Positions 26,328 through 34,724 of a stretch of DNA of 64,000 nucleotides are shown here, in pieces (within the stretch, counting starts at the first letter, position 1; the number at the start of each line of letters is the position of its first letter). Origin of the DNA: Yamadazyma tenuis (Eukaryota > Ascomycota > Pichiomycetes > Serinales > Debaryomycetaceae); NCBI RefSeq assembly GCF_029203305.1, contig NC_089462.1, positions 1,488,001 through 1,552,000 of the forward strand, given 5' to 3'. The notes beneath the pieces were generated by a model. That model saw only the letters and a list, made by a program, of their open reading frames with translations, was not told the origin of the DNA and searched no databases. A program made the translations under genes and the position numbers.

Positions 26328-27207
26328 TTTAAAATATATTGGTGGATAAGGGAAAAGAAAAATTTCTCAGAGTACTTCGCAAACCCTTTTATAGTTTTTG
26401 GTAGCTGAAAATTTTTCTCCTTCTCATTCAGCCTGCTTCCTAAAATAGAAGTGTGAAATTTTTCTGCTGTGTGAAGGACTACACGATATGTTACACTTAA
26501 CTTAATTGAGTTAATTTTCTGCCTAAAATGAACCGCTTTAGGAGGCTCCAAGCGCCGCAGCCGGTGCACCACTATCTCCCTGACCACAGCCGTGCTACCC
26601 CAATAACGTGATAGAGCATCAAGTTTAAGTCTTAGTTTCCTGGACTTGTTACCATCTTTTTCCCCGGAGCCACTTACCTTAGTTGACTCATTCTCGGTGA
26701 CACCCATAAATTTCTGTGCAACCTTAATTTTCCGAAAAGGGGGCGTCCGCCTTAGAAACAGACGCGACTTTGCCCCGAGCATTTCGAGGCTGCACTTGCT
26801 ACACAGAACAAGGAGGACGTGTAGCAACGTGTGGGTATGAAACGTGCTGGGCGTAGATAGTGGGGGGGTTGGCGTGATTACCTTCGTCATCTCCGTTACT
26901 GGGGTCGCCGTGCACACCGTATTAGTGGTACACGCGGCCATCGGCCTCGTCTAACACTAATACGAATACAATCACAAACGTAAATATCGTAGTCCCAAAG
27001 CACCCGAGTGGTTGTTTACGTTTGGTTATCGAGTAAGTGAATAAGATGTTTGTGCCCCAAATTTCTTTGTATTTTATCGGGTAGCCCAGTCGATTGTTCT
27101 TTCACCACGCGATTTTTCATTTCTCGTTACAACCTTTTAAAAGGTTAGCGCAGTACTGGCTCCTAATCTCGCTCCTTTACCCGACCCATTTGACGAGCCT
27201 AAGACGT
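26328..27207. other. Long divergent promoter region, small GPI gene / CCE1
   Basis: An 880-base region. A 214-residue frame (26941-26297, minus) runs through it and into the GPI gene in another frame; its composition is not protein-like. A 16-base palindrome AACCTTTTAAAAGGTT lies at 27131-27146, about 62 bases before CCE1. The length fits a strongly regulated cell-wall gene. Confidence 0.5.
26386..26393 (-). promoter_or_regulatory. TATA box of the small GPI gene
   Basis: On the minus strand TATAAAAG lies about 59 bases upstream of the ATG at 26327, consistent with a strong TATA promoter. Confidence 0.65.
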
Positions 27208-28287
27208 ATGAATCGCCTTCTTCAGCATAAGGCTGAAACCCTCAACCAACTTTCGGTGCTTTGTGGCGTGCCCATACGGTCTACTAAGGTGGAGAAAGCT
27301 CGTCTGCTTCTTCATACCATCAACTTCTACCTTCGTCTACCACCCACCCTCGACTTGGTGGCTATTGACATTGGAATCAAGAACTTTAGTTACTGTAAAA
27401 TCACCGCCTTTGACGTGGCCACGTTTTCCCCCACCAGTTTACCGCTAAAGGTGCTGTTCAATAGCTGGAAGACCATTAACTTGACGGAAAAGTACCCACC
27501 CAACGGCGATTTCGATAAGTTCAACCGGTACGGCTCGTTTGACTACAACGACTTGCTTCACGATAAGTATTACTTGAGTTATTTGAATTATAGGGTGTTT
27601 CAAGAGCTCTTTACTCCCAACCAACACCACTTGAATGTGGTGTTGATCGAAACTCAGCGCACAAAGTCCAACAACAACAAGGTGACGTTGCCCAACATTC
27701 TCGGCAACTACCACTTTGAAAATCTTTTCTATGCCCAGATGCTCCGTACGACGTTGGAGTCCAAACAGCCCTTGGAGTCCTTATTGTTACCGATGAACTC
27801 CAATAAAATGACCAGTTTCACTATCAACCGGTTCTTGGACAAGGTGCACATTAACTCGGCCAATTCCAAGAAGCTCCGGTTGAGATTTTTCATCCATCTC
27901 GTGAACAAGGGGATTTTGCAGCTTGATTCTTCGTTATCACTTCCCACCGACTCGCGCAAGCTATTGGCCTTTTACAACTCACGGGAGCCAATTAAGATCA
28001 AGAAATTGGACGACTTGTTCGACCTGTTCTTGTACAACTTCAACTTTATGTACAACTATTCGAATAGTGTGTGCTTGCACCACTATCTTCAAAAAGAGAA
28101 GGATCTCGATGAGCTCGTGCACCTTCTCAATTACGACCAGCTTACGAATCTTCACGACTTATTCACCAACGAGAACTACAGTTTAAACAGTTCTTTTGCC
28201 GATTTTCACGAGGGGGTCTCACGCCCTACATTTGACATAGATAGGACCCTCTGGGAATTGGAACCATTGGTTAATGATATAGAATGA
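27208..28287 (+). CDS. CCE1: Mitochondrial Holliday-junction resolvase Cce1
   Basis: A 359-residue endonuclease that cuts four-way DNA junctions in mitochondrial DNA (Cce1/Ydc2, RNase H-like fold). The N-terminal helical SAP-like part (ETLNQLSVLCGVPIRSTKVE) is followed by the first acidic motif LVAIDIGIKNFSYCKI, the second VLIETQRTKS and a late KKLDDLFDLFLYNF motif, giving the expected Asp/Glu/Asp-Asp set. I chose the ATG at 27208 because upstream in-frame codons start only at TTG (27094). The basic leading region would serve mitochondrial import. It converges with the SIS2/CAB3-family gene, 28 bases apart. Confidence 0.92.
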   Translation: MNRLLQHKAETLNQLSVLCGVPIRSTKVEKARLLLHTINFYLRLPPTLDLVAIDIGIKNFSYCKITAFDVATFSPTSLPLKVLFNSWKTINLTEKYPPNGDFDKFNRYGSFDYNDLLHDKYYLSYLNYRVFQELFTPNQHHLNVVLIETQRTKSNNNKVTLPNILGNYHFENLFYAQMLRTTLESKQPLESLLLPMNSNKMTSFTINRFLDKVHINSANSKKLRLRFFIHLVNKGILQLDSSLSLPTDSRKLLAFYNSREPIKIKKLDDLFDLFLYNFNFMYNYSNSVCLHHYLQKEKDLDELVHLLNYDQLTNLHDLFTNENYSLNSSFADFHEGVSRPTFDIDRTLWELEPLVNDIE

Positions 28288-28315
28288 ATAAATAATGCAT
28301 TTATCTATGAACAGA

Positions 28316-29992
28316 TCAGTTTTTAATTTCAAAGATCATTTCGTCGTTACCGTCGTTGCCGTCGTCGTTTGTACTGGGTGATGCCAGTTTGGGATCCTGC
28401 TCCTCCGGATCAACATCGTCATCGTCATCATCATCTTCTTCATCTTCATCTTCATCTTCATCTTCATCTTCATCTTCATCTTCATCTTCTTCTTCATCAT
28501 CGTCATCCTCCTCTTCTTCATCATCGTCATCCTCCTCTTCATCCTCTTCTGCTTCCTTAAGAGCAACATCTCTATCGACACTTTTAAGAAGGTTGATTCT
28601 CCGTCTCAAAATGTCCACCACATCACTCCATTCCCTCATTCCTCCCATCCCAATATCCCCACAAATCAAAATCTTCTCTACCGGCTTGAGAATCTCGACT
28701 CCAAACCCGTACTCGTTGGATGCCAACAAGTTCAACTGCTTAGCAGTAAGAGGATGTGTGTACATGAAGGTATTCATGGCTGGAGCTACCAAAATCGGCT
28801 TCTTCACCCCGGTCGCTTGTGGATGAGCGGCGGACCCGGTCTTCGACATCACCGGCCAGTTCCACGACCTTATAATCGAGGTCAACAAATTATCAGAGAG
28901 ACCGTTGGTGATTTTGGCAAGCGTATTGGCAGACAACGGAGCAATTAACATGATATCGGCCCATTTACGTAACTCGTTGTGGAGAATCAACTTATCGTAC
29001 GGGTTCTTGGACTTTTTTCCCGAGTTGAAATAGTCCAAAGACTCGTTGAAATTGGCCCATTCATCTTCGTCTCTCCAAATCTTCACCTGGTTATTGATCT
29101 TCAACCCCTTCAAGAAATGCGAGGCACTCTTGGTGATCACCAACTGAATACTGATCTTATTGACCCCGTAGATCTGAAACAACTTGTCGATGATCAAAGG
29201 CACTTTAATGGTAGCCACCGACCCTGTTGCTGCCAACAAAATATGGAACTTGCCGTCGTCCTCTTTGCTCAAATACTGCTGAAACGGCACCGGTGGCCCC
29301 ACGGGACTCTCGACAATGGTCTTCTGGGGCTTGCGAGTACTACCTTTTCTGCTGACATTGATGGGCTGTGTGGGCTGGGAGTATCCACCACTGCTGCTAT
29401 GGGGGGACTTCATCACCAGGTCGACGCTGCGGGACAGTGTGGGGGGCGGTGAGGGCGTAATGGTGTCGTGGAACTTGAACAGAAATATCTGGTCGTTGGA
29501 GGTGGGCGATGCCACTCTCAGGCTGCTGTTGCTGGTGGATTTGGACGGAGCCGAGGCGGTGGAGGCCGTGGTCACCACCGGATGCGTGGGTACGCCACCA
29601 TGGGTTTTGCTCATGAACAGCAACAAGTCCCCGCCACCGGCGGAGTTCTGCCGTGATGGGATCCGGTCCTTATCCTGTTTATCGTGCAATTGGTTCAAGA
29701 TGGAATTGGTAGCACCAAACGAGTTTTTTCTGAGGTCCTGGGGAGTGATGTTGACGGCGGACGGCTGGGCCGAGATCGTGAACCGGCGGACCTTTTCCTG
29801 GTCGTTACTGGAGAAGGATACCGACTGAGATGGTTTAAGAGGCATTCCTGGGTGGTATTGTATACTTTTCTGGGGGCGAGGTTGCTCTAGAACCGTGGGT
29901 GCGCGAACGGGAGCGGCATCCGACACGGGCTCGGTGAAGGTGGTGGAGGGCAGGTGAGACAACTTGTCATCTTGGTTTGGTATTGGTTCCAT
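28316..29992 (-). CDS. SIS2: SIS2/HAL3/CAB3-family flavoprotein (PPCDC subunit, Ppz1 inhibitor)
   Basis: A 558-residue protein with the yeast Hal3 plan: a long Ser/Pro-rich N-terminal region, a flavin-binding phosphopantothenoylcysteine decarboxylase domain (about 248-470) and a very acidic tail (about 478-535). The domain shows ILLAATGSVATIKVP, ITKSASHFLKG, LHNELRKWADIMLIAPLSAN (with the decarboxylase His), PAMNTFMYTHPLT and ILICGDIGMGGMREW. In S. cerevisiae, Sis2, Vhs3 and Cab3 form a heterotrimeric decarboxylase for coenzyme A synthesis, with catalytic His and Cys from different subunits; Sis2 also restrains phosphatase Ppz1. Both the His and a Cys are visible here, so this could be the CAB3 counterpart. 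The paralogue choice is open. Confidence 0.88.
   Translation of the reverse strand: MEPIPNQDDKLSHLPSTTFTEPVSDAAPVRAPTVLEQPRPQKSIQYHPGMPLKPSQSVSFSSNDQEKVRRFTISAQPSAVNITPQDLRKNSFGATNSILNQLHDKQDKDRIPSRQNSAGGGDLLLFMSKTHGGVPTHPVVTTASTASAPSKSTSNSSLRVASPTSNDQIFLFKFHDTITPSPPPTLSRSVDLVMKSPHSSSGGYSQPTQPINVSRKGSTRKPQKTIVESPVGPPVPFQQYLSKEDDGKFHILLAATGSVATIKVPLIIDKLFQIYGVNKISIQLVITKSASHFLKGLKINNQVKIWRDEDEWANFNESLDYFNSGKKSKNPYDKLILHNELRKWADIMLIAPLSANTLAKITNGLSDNLLTSIIRSWNWPVMSKTGSAAHPQATGVKKPILVAPAMNTFMYTHPLTAKQLNLLASNEYGFGVEILKPVEKILICGDIGMGGMREWSDVVDILRRRINLLKSVDRDVALKEAEEDEEEDDDDEEEEDDDDEEEDEDEDEDEDEDEDEDEEDDDDDDDVDPEEQDPKLASPSTNDDGNDGNDEMIFEIKN
28436..28488 (+). repeat. CTTCAT hexanucleotide microsatellite
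   Basis: About eight tandem copies of CTTCAT on the plus strand encode alternating Glu-Asp in the acidic tail of the minus-strand gene; GAT/GAA-rich sequence continues on both sides (28414-28547). Confidence 0.9.
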
Positions 29993-30153
29993 TGCCTTCG
30001 TACTAATCCCTTTGCGTAGTTACAAATCACACAACTGACCAGAAAATTTTTATCAGTTGCAGTGACAAAGCTGGAGAGGTACACGACTGGCGCGAAATTC
30101 ACCGGTCGATTAATTAACAGCACTCAACCTTTTACCAACTGTTAACTAGCACC

Positions 30154-30651
30154 ATGAATTTAAGAACACAAGTGGCCCAGTTCTTAGCGTTGGCATACGT
30201 GTTTTCCGGTGCCTATATGACGTGGAAGACGTTGGGAGTCGTTGCAAATACGCATTCGCCCATAGTGGTGGTGTTGACTGGATCCATGGAACCTGCGTTC
30301 CAAAGAGGTGATGTGTTATTTTTGTGGAACAGGCAGAAGTCCAATTCAGTCGGCGACGTGGTGGTGTACGAGACCTCCACCAAGGATATTCCCATCGTGC
30401 ACAGAGTGGTGCGGGAACATCATAATCAGGATAAGCAGTATTTGTTGACCAAGGGTGACAACAACGCGGTGGATGACTTGAGTTTGTATGGCAGGAAAAA
30501 GAGTTACTTGACACAAAGTGATTTGGTGGGCACAGTTAAGGGCTACCTTCCGAAGGTGGGATACGTGACGATTTTGTTGACGGAGAATCAATATTTTAGG
30601 TTTGGAGTTTTCGGGTTGATGGCATTATCTGCGTTGCTCCAGTCAGAGTAG
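30154..30651 (+). CDS. SEC11: Signal peptidase catalytic subunit Sec11
   Basis: A 165-residue ER membrane serine protease that removes signal peptides. A single N-terminal membrane segment (about 9-30) is followed by box [15 protein letters not shown] with catalytic Ser44, box [10 protein letters not shown] with His83 (the eukaryotic replacement of Lys) and the Asp motif [12 protein letters not shown] (about 102-109). Length equals the yeast protein. It is divergent from the SIS2/CAB3-family gene with 161 bases between starts. Confidence 0.97.
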   Translation: MNLRTQVAQFLALAYVFSGAYMTWKTLGVVANTHSPIVVVLTGSMEPAFQRGDVLFLWNRQKSNSVGDVVVYETSTKDIPIVHRVVREHHNQDKQYLLTKGDNNAVDDLSLYGRKKSYLTQSDLVGTVKGYLPKVGYVTILLTENQYFRFGVFGLMALSALLQSE

Positions 30652-30760
30652 TAGCATTAATATATGAATGAAACACGAGGCAGTCAGAGACACCGACGGA
30701 ATCCTTAGTGTTTAAGGATTTGTCATTGGGACTAACAGATCAGATGTTTAAAAAAAAAGA

Positions 30761-30834
30761 CGACCCCGGTGAGGATCGAACTCACGATCTCAAGATTAAC
30801 AGTCTTACGCCTTAACCAGCTTGGCCACGGAGTC
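30761..30834 (-). tRNA. tRNA-Asn (GTT)
   Basis: The minus strand gives a 74-base tRNA beginning GACTCCGTGGCCAAGCTGG. The D-arm has GGTTAAGGC, the anticodon loop CTGTTAATC reads GTT and the T-arm has GTGAGTTCGATCCTCAC. It matches fungal tRNA-Asn, has no intron, and is followed on the minus strand by a T-run that can stop RNA polymerase III. Confidence 0.95.
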
Positions 30835-32370
30835 GCTATTTTACAGAAAATGGAACACCTCTTTTCACCCCGAAATAAATGGGATACTTCTTTTTACCAT
30901 CCACGAAATATATGGCTCTCTTGTGGTATATTAACTTGTGGAGTTGTAACTTCAATGTTAAAAATGAAGGCTGTCACACGAGAGACATGTGTCGGTTTTG
31001 ATTCTGCACGCCTCAGTGGAAAATACATTATTTAACAGTTGGGAACCTATAAGGAAAGTCATTGAAAATAAGAAAGAGCTTATTACATGTTGAAACTTTT
31101 TAATATCAATCCAATTTTATGAAAACCGCAGATTTCAATTATTGGATCTGTGATGGAGTTTTGTATTAAAATCTTGTTTAAACGTCTGGATACTAGCACT
31201 ATGCCTGTTGTAGATGGACTTAAGGACATATACCAAGGTGAAGTCTGAGTTAAAATATTCCATTTGTTTCATGGAGCAGGCTGCTTACTAGAATTAACAG
31301 TTACAATTGATAGCCAATCACCACAGAGATTCGTAGCGATTCCATAGCAATTTAGCAGCTTCAACGGTGAAGTGGTCCCACAAGAAATGCTCTTAGGCCA
31401 CCTTCATTTGCTTCCTGTTCCATTTCTGTTTCACTGAATTACTCTCATCTTATAAAATATGAGGTATTGCAAGCCTATTCTTTAAGCGCCGGCAAACATA
31501 AAATAGTCGATTGCGACGGGAACGATCGAGGGACTAGGTAATTCGTGGCCACTATACTCTTGCGGCAAAGCAGTGTCTGATAGTATTCAAGTTTTGCCGA
31601 ACAAAAAAAAAAAATGCATAGTGGCACACCAGGTCTTGAAGTTTTTTTACAATATAGGGGCCATGAACAACTACAAGGAGCTCAGAATGAGATCACAATC
31701 ATGGTGATTGTCTGTCATATAGGATAGGACGCATATTTTCTTGATCTGAAAGGTTTGCCGCCAGCTGATCTCTATCATAACCGCCCGCCTTATTTATTTC
31801 CTATTTGAACCCTTTTTTTTGCGGCCAGCTGTTCATAACTCCTATCACTTCAAAGTGCCACCTCACCTGTAATTTTGGCTAACAAGAGCCGATCCCGCCT
31901 CTGGACAGGCTGTCGACCCAAATTTCAATCAGAGGTCGCCAGAAAATCCTTGTGTTGGCGATCCTCAAAATGAATTTCACCTACCCAGGGTCCACCGCAC
32001 GGTGTGATTTACCGGATCTGTTATCACTGAGCAACAAAGTTGTTCATGATGCTGTCACCTATTACAACCTCTAAAAGCTGTAGTTCTGGCTGAAGGAAAG
32101 AATAGCCTAAATATGCTACGTGAGTTCCTGCCTCTTTTACCCAACAATGATGACCAATGAAAGCCCGATTCTAAGAATTGATCGTGGCTAGCAAGCGTAA
32201 GTCGTGACGCTATTTCTAAAAGTTCTCGACTCCTGGGTATTGCTGATTTGTTCAAAAGGGAAATTTTACTTTGCCGCCGTGGCTTCGTATTTTACATCTA
32301 TTGTAAGAGCCATTGAATTTTTAATAACTATATAGTTGTATTGTTGATGCAGTGATCTAAGCACCGGTGC

Positions 32371-32406
32371 ATGTAAGTATATGTAAGTATATGTAAGTAT
32401 ATGTAC
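32371..32406 (+). repeat. ATGTAAGTAT direct repeat (three copies)
   Basis: Three exact 10-base units (32371-32400) plus ATGTA. The last part is also the left arm of the next inverted repeat. Confidence 0.85.
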
Positions 32407-32442
32407 GCCTGGGAGGTGTATATAGTTAATGTACATATACTT
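32395..32442. repeat. Perfect 12-bp inverted repeat before a poly(A/T) tract
   Basis: AAGTATATGTAC (32395-32406) and GTACATATACTT (32431-32442) are exact reverse complements with a 24-base spacer, followed by an almost pure A/T tract to about 32500. Confidence 0.75.
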
Positions 32443-32712
32443 TAAATTTTTTTAATTAAAAATTAAAAAAAAATTAAAATTGAAAAAAATCAAAATTAGA
32501 ATCAAACGTTCATGTCTTGCATATGTAACCATATATAACTATACATATATTATGCAGTACAGGGTGCAGTTAAGCTGAACTTGAGGCGCTTCCGTGAACA
32601 ATATCTGATTTATCAAATTAAATTTGATAGTGCTTGAACTTTAAATTGCAAGAGTAAACACCACGTCACCATGCACTATCTTTGAGTTAGAAGAGCTGTT
32701 TGTGTTACCCAA

Positions 32713-32813
32713 GGAAATGTTCGGATTTATCACAATATGAAATTTGGTTGAATAGAGACGCCAATGTAGCTTTTGCTAGATTGGCACATTTTAAATATTG
32801 TGATAAAATTTCC
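32713..32813. repeat. Inverted repeat with 13-bp core arms
   Basis: TTTATCACAATAT (32726-32738) is the reverse complement of ATATTGTGATAAA (32795-32807), with a 56-base loop. Outer GGAAAT/ATTTCC arms extend it with a gap. A hairpin RNA or small mobile-element relic is possible. Confidence 0.65.
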
Positions 32814-33983
32814 AAATTTAAAGTGAATAGTGAATATCATTTTGTCAAAAAGAGGGTTCCTAACTCCAGCTTTAAGATCAGCTATTCTTAGCCTCCTTCA
32901 TTGTTTTCAAACCCCACTCCTTCTTTTTCCCAAAGAATGGAGATATTCTTCGAATATGGTAAAATATTATCGCTGCGTGATCACTTAGTGTAATGCATTT
33001 GATATCATCGAAATGAAGCCTTTATCGAGCTGTTCCTTTGTTGAAAACTACTTCACCCGTTAAACACAGCACAAGCATCTGTAATGATACTAAGTGTGGA
33101 CATTTTCGCAGCCAAGACCCTTTATTTTCCCTGTTTCTCTCTTTTCCTTAATGAAGTGGTGTCCATCAGTATGCATATCCAATATTCAGTTTGTCATTAC
33201 CACAAGGGAAATAGGTTACTCAGGAATACCAGACTGAGTGGCGAATAATCGAAAGACACTTTTCAAAGCTTCAGCAAACGTTTGAATAAACAGTTTTTGC
33301 TCTGACCCTCCCAAAAACATCATTTTCCGAAAGTTGAACCACATACTTTCAAACTGTATACTCAGTAGAGTTTAAAATACCCTCAGTGTCTTGATACCTA
33401 TGCCTATGAATAGAAGGAACATAACATTGGTAGAAAGGTAGATTCTCATAAGTCTTTCACCTAAGTCTCTTTACAACACTTCAAGATGTATTTGCCAAAC
33501 AAGCTTATTCAGGGTTGAATTGAGCTTCTCGCCAGTGATAAGTACTTCTATGCATATTTTGACTAAATCTCTAGCTTACTAACTGTGCTATTAAGATTTT
33601 AGTAAAAGAAAGAACTTAAAGCTCTTCTGTATAAATGAAGGTTTTTCAAAGTATCAACAATTATGCTTCAAGCTGCTGCATTCACTTCTAAGGAGCACTA
33701 AAATCATTAATTAGACGATCCGTGTAAGGAATAATTAATCAGATGGTAAAGCTGCACATCTTTTTCTTTTAAATCAGATTATCTACTATCTACTGCATTC
33801 CTCAGCCCGTATTTCCATCTGTTATTAAACCATTGAGTATCCTCCTTTCAAAGACTAGTAAATGGAATCCACACATAGTGACCTTGCTTCAAAGATCTTA
33901 CAATCCACTTCTTGAACTGCACGAAGTGGTCTACGTAGAAAAGATCATCATCCCACCCAAGTCGATTTTGCACCTTTATTGGC

Positions 33984-34697
33984 ATGCGCGACTCTTCAGT
34001 CGCAAAATATATATTCATGCTAGGAAGAAAGGCCCTAGTAACAGGTGCTTCCAGAGGCATTGGGCGGGAAATTGCGGTACGTTTAGCCCAAGAAGGTGCT
34101 TCGATAACACTAGTAGCACGGAATAAGACACTTCTTCAAGAAACCTTGCGAACGCTACCCACCACCCAAAACCAATTGCATACAATTGAACCAATTGACC
34201 TTCTTAATATCAACGATATAACCTCCAAACCCCATCTTTTCGATGAGGTATCGGTGCTTGTTAATTGTGCTGGTGTTACCAACCACTCTTTACTTCCCCG
34301 AATGCTGGCACAAGAAATTGCAAACACTGTACAAGTGAACCTTATTGCACCCATTATACTATCCAAAACCGCATGTAAACCCATGTTGAAACATAAAAAT
34401 GATGCGGTGATAATCAACATCAGCTCTGTGTTAGCTCTTCTGGACTTCACAATACCAGGGACGTCCGTTTATAGTGCCCTGAAAGCAGGTTTGAATGGGT
34501 TTACCGTATCCCTCAGCAATGAGCTCAAAGGGCGCATTAGAGTCAATTCTATTGTACCTGGACTTGTCAGCGACACCGACATGGGAGCCAGAACAAATCT
34601 CGATATTGCACTGGTTTCAATTGATCGAGTGGTGGAAGCAACGTATAAAGCTATAGTAGACGAGTCCATCAATGGTCAGTGTATATTAGTGAAATGA
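33984..34697 (+). CDS. OAR1: Mitochondrial 3-oxoacyl-[ACP] reductase Oar1
   Basis: A 237-residue short-chain dehydrogenase that reduces 3-oxoacyl-ACP in mitochondrial type II fatty acid synthesis, the route to lipoic acid. The Rossmann motif TGASRGIGREIAVRLAQEG, VLVNCAGVTNHS, the serine in VIINISSVLALLD and the catalytic pair in SVYSALKAG (YxxxK) are intact, followed by RVNSIVPGLVSD. The ATG at 33984 adds 11 residues before MLGRKALVTG; this could be a short targeting extension, or the second ATG at 34017 could be used. It converges with the minus-strand gene 27 bases away. Confidence 0.9.
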   Translation: MRDSSVAKYIFMLGRKALVTGASRGIGREIAVRLAQEGASITLVARNKTLLQETLRTLPTTQNQLHTIEPIDLLNINDITSKPHLFDEVSVLVNCAGVTNHSLLPRMLAQEIANTVQVNLIAPIILSKTACKPMLKHKNDAVIINISSVLALLDFTIPGTSVYSALKAGLNGFTVSLSNELKGRIRVNSIVPGLVSDTDMGARTNLDIALVSIDRVVEATYKAIVDESINGQCILVK

Positions 34698-34724
34698 GCT
34701 TAAAGTGTATATAGTGAAATGAAT

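Larger units (their letters stand above)
30652..33983. other. Largest gene-free interval, with tRNA-Asn at its left end
   Basis: From the tRNA (end 30834) to OAR1 (33984) there are about 3.1 kb with no frame over about 100 codons and none that resembles a protein. Base composition is mixed, with a very AT-rich core at 32280-32560. It carries a 10-base direct repeat, two inverted repeats (listed separately) and a repeated (g)CCAGCTG motif near 31759 and 31823. No LTR ends, target-site duplications or transposase remnants are recognisable. It may be a decayed element, a regional centromere, a replication origin area or a non-coding RNA locus; sequence alone does not decide. Confidence 0.5.

Noticed and set aside
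26297..26941. 214-residue minus-strand frame from an ATG at 26941
   Set aside because: It runs through the promoter and into the GPI gene in another frame, and its composition is irregular with no family likeness.
28336..28826. Ser-only and His/Leu-only frames opposite the acidic tail
   Set aside because: Products of the CTTCAT microsatellite on the non-coding strand.
31620..32260. Possible LTR or retroelement remnant (repeated CCAGCTG motifs, 66-residue minus frame at 32055-32255)
   Set aside because: No TG...CA ends, primer-binding site, target duplications or reverse-transcriptase-like residues can be seen.
33328..33345. TTTTCCGAAAG resembling the CDEIII core of point centromeres, inside the gene-free interval
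   Set aside because: Only about eight core bases match, the rest of CDEIII and CDEI are absent, and point centromeres are confined to Saccharomycetaceae.
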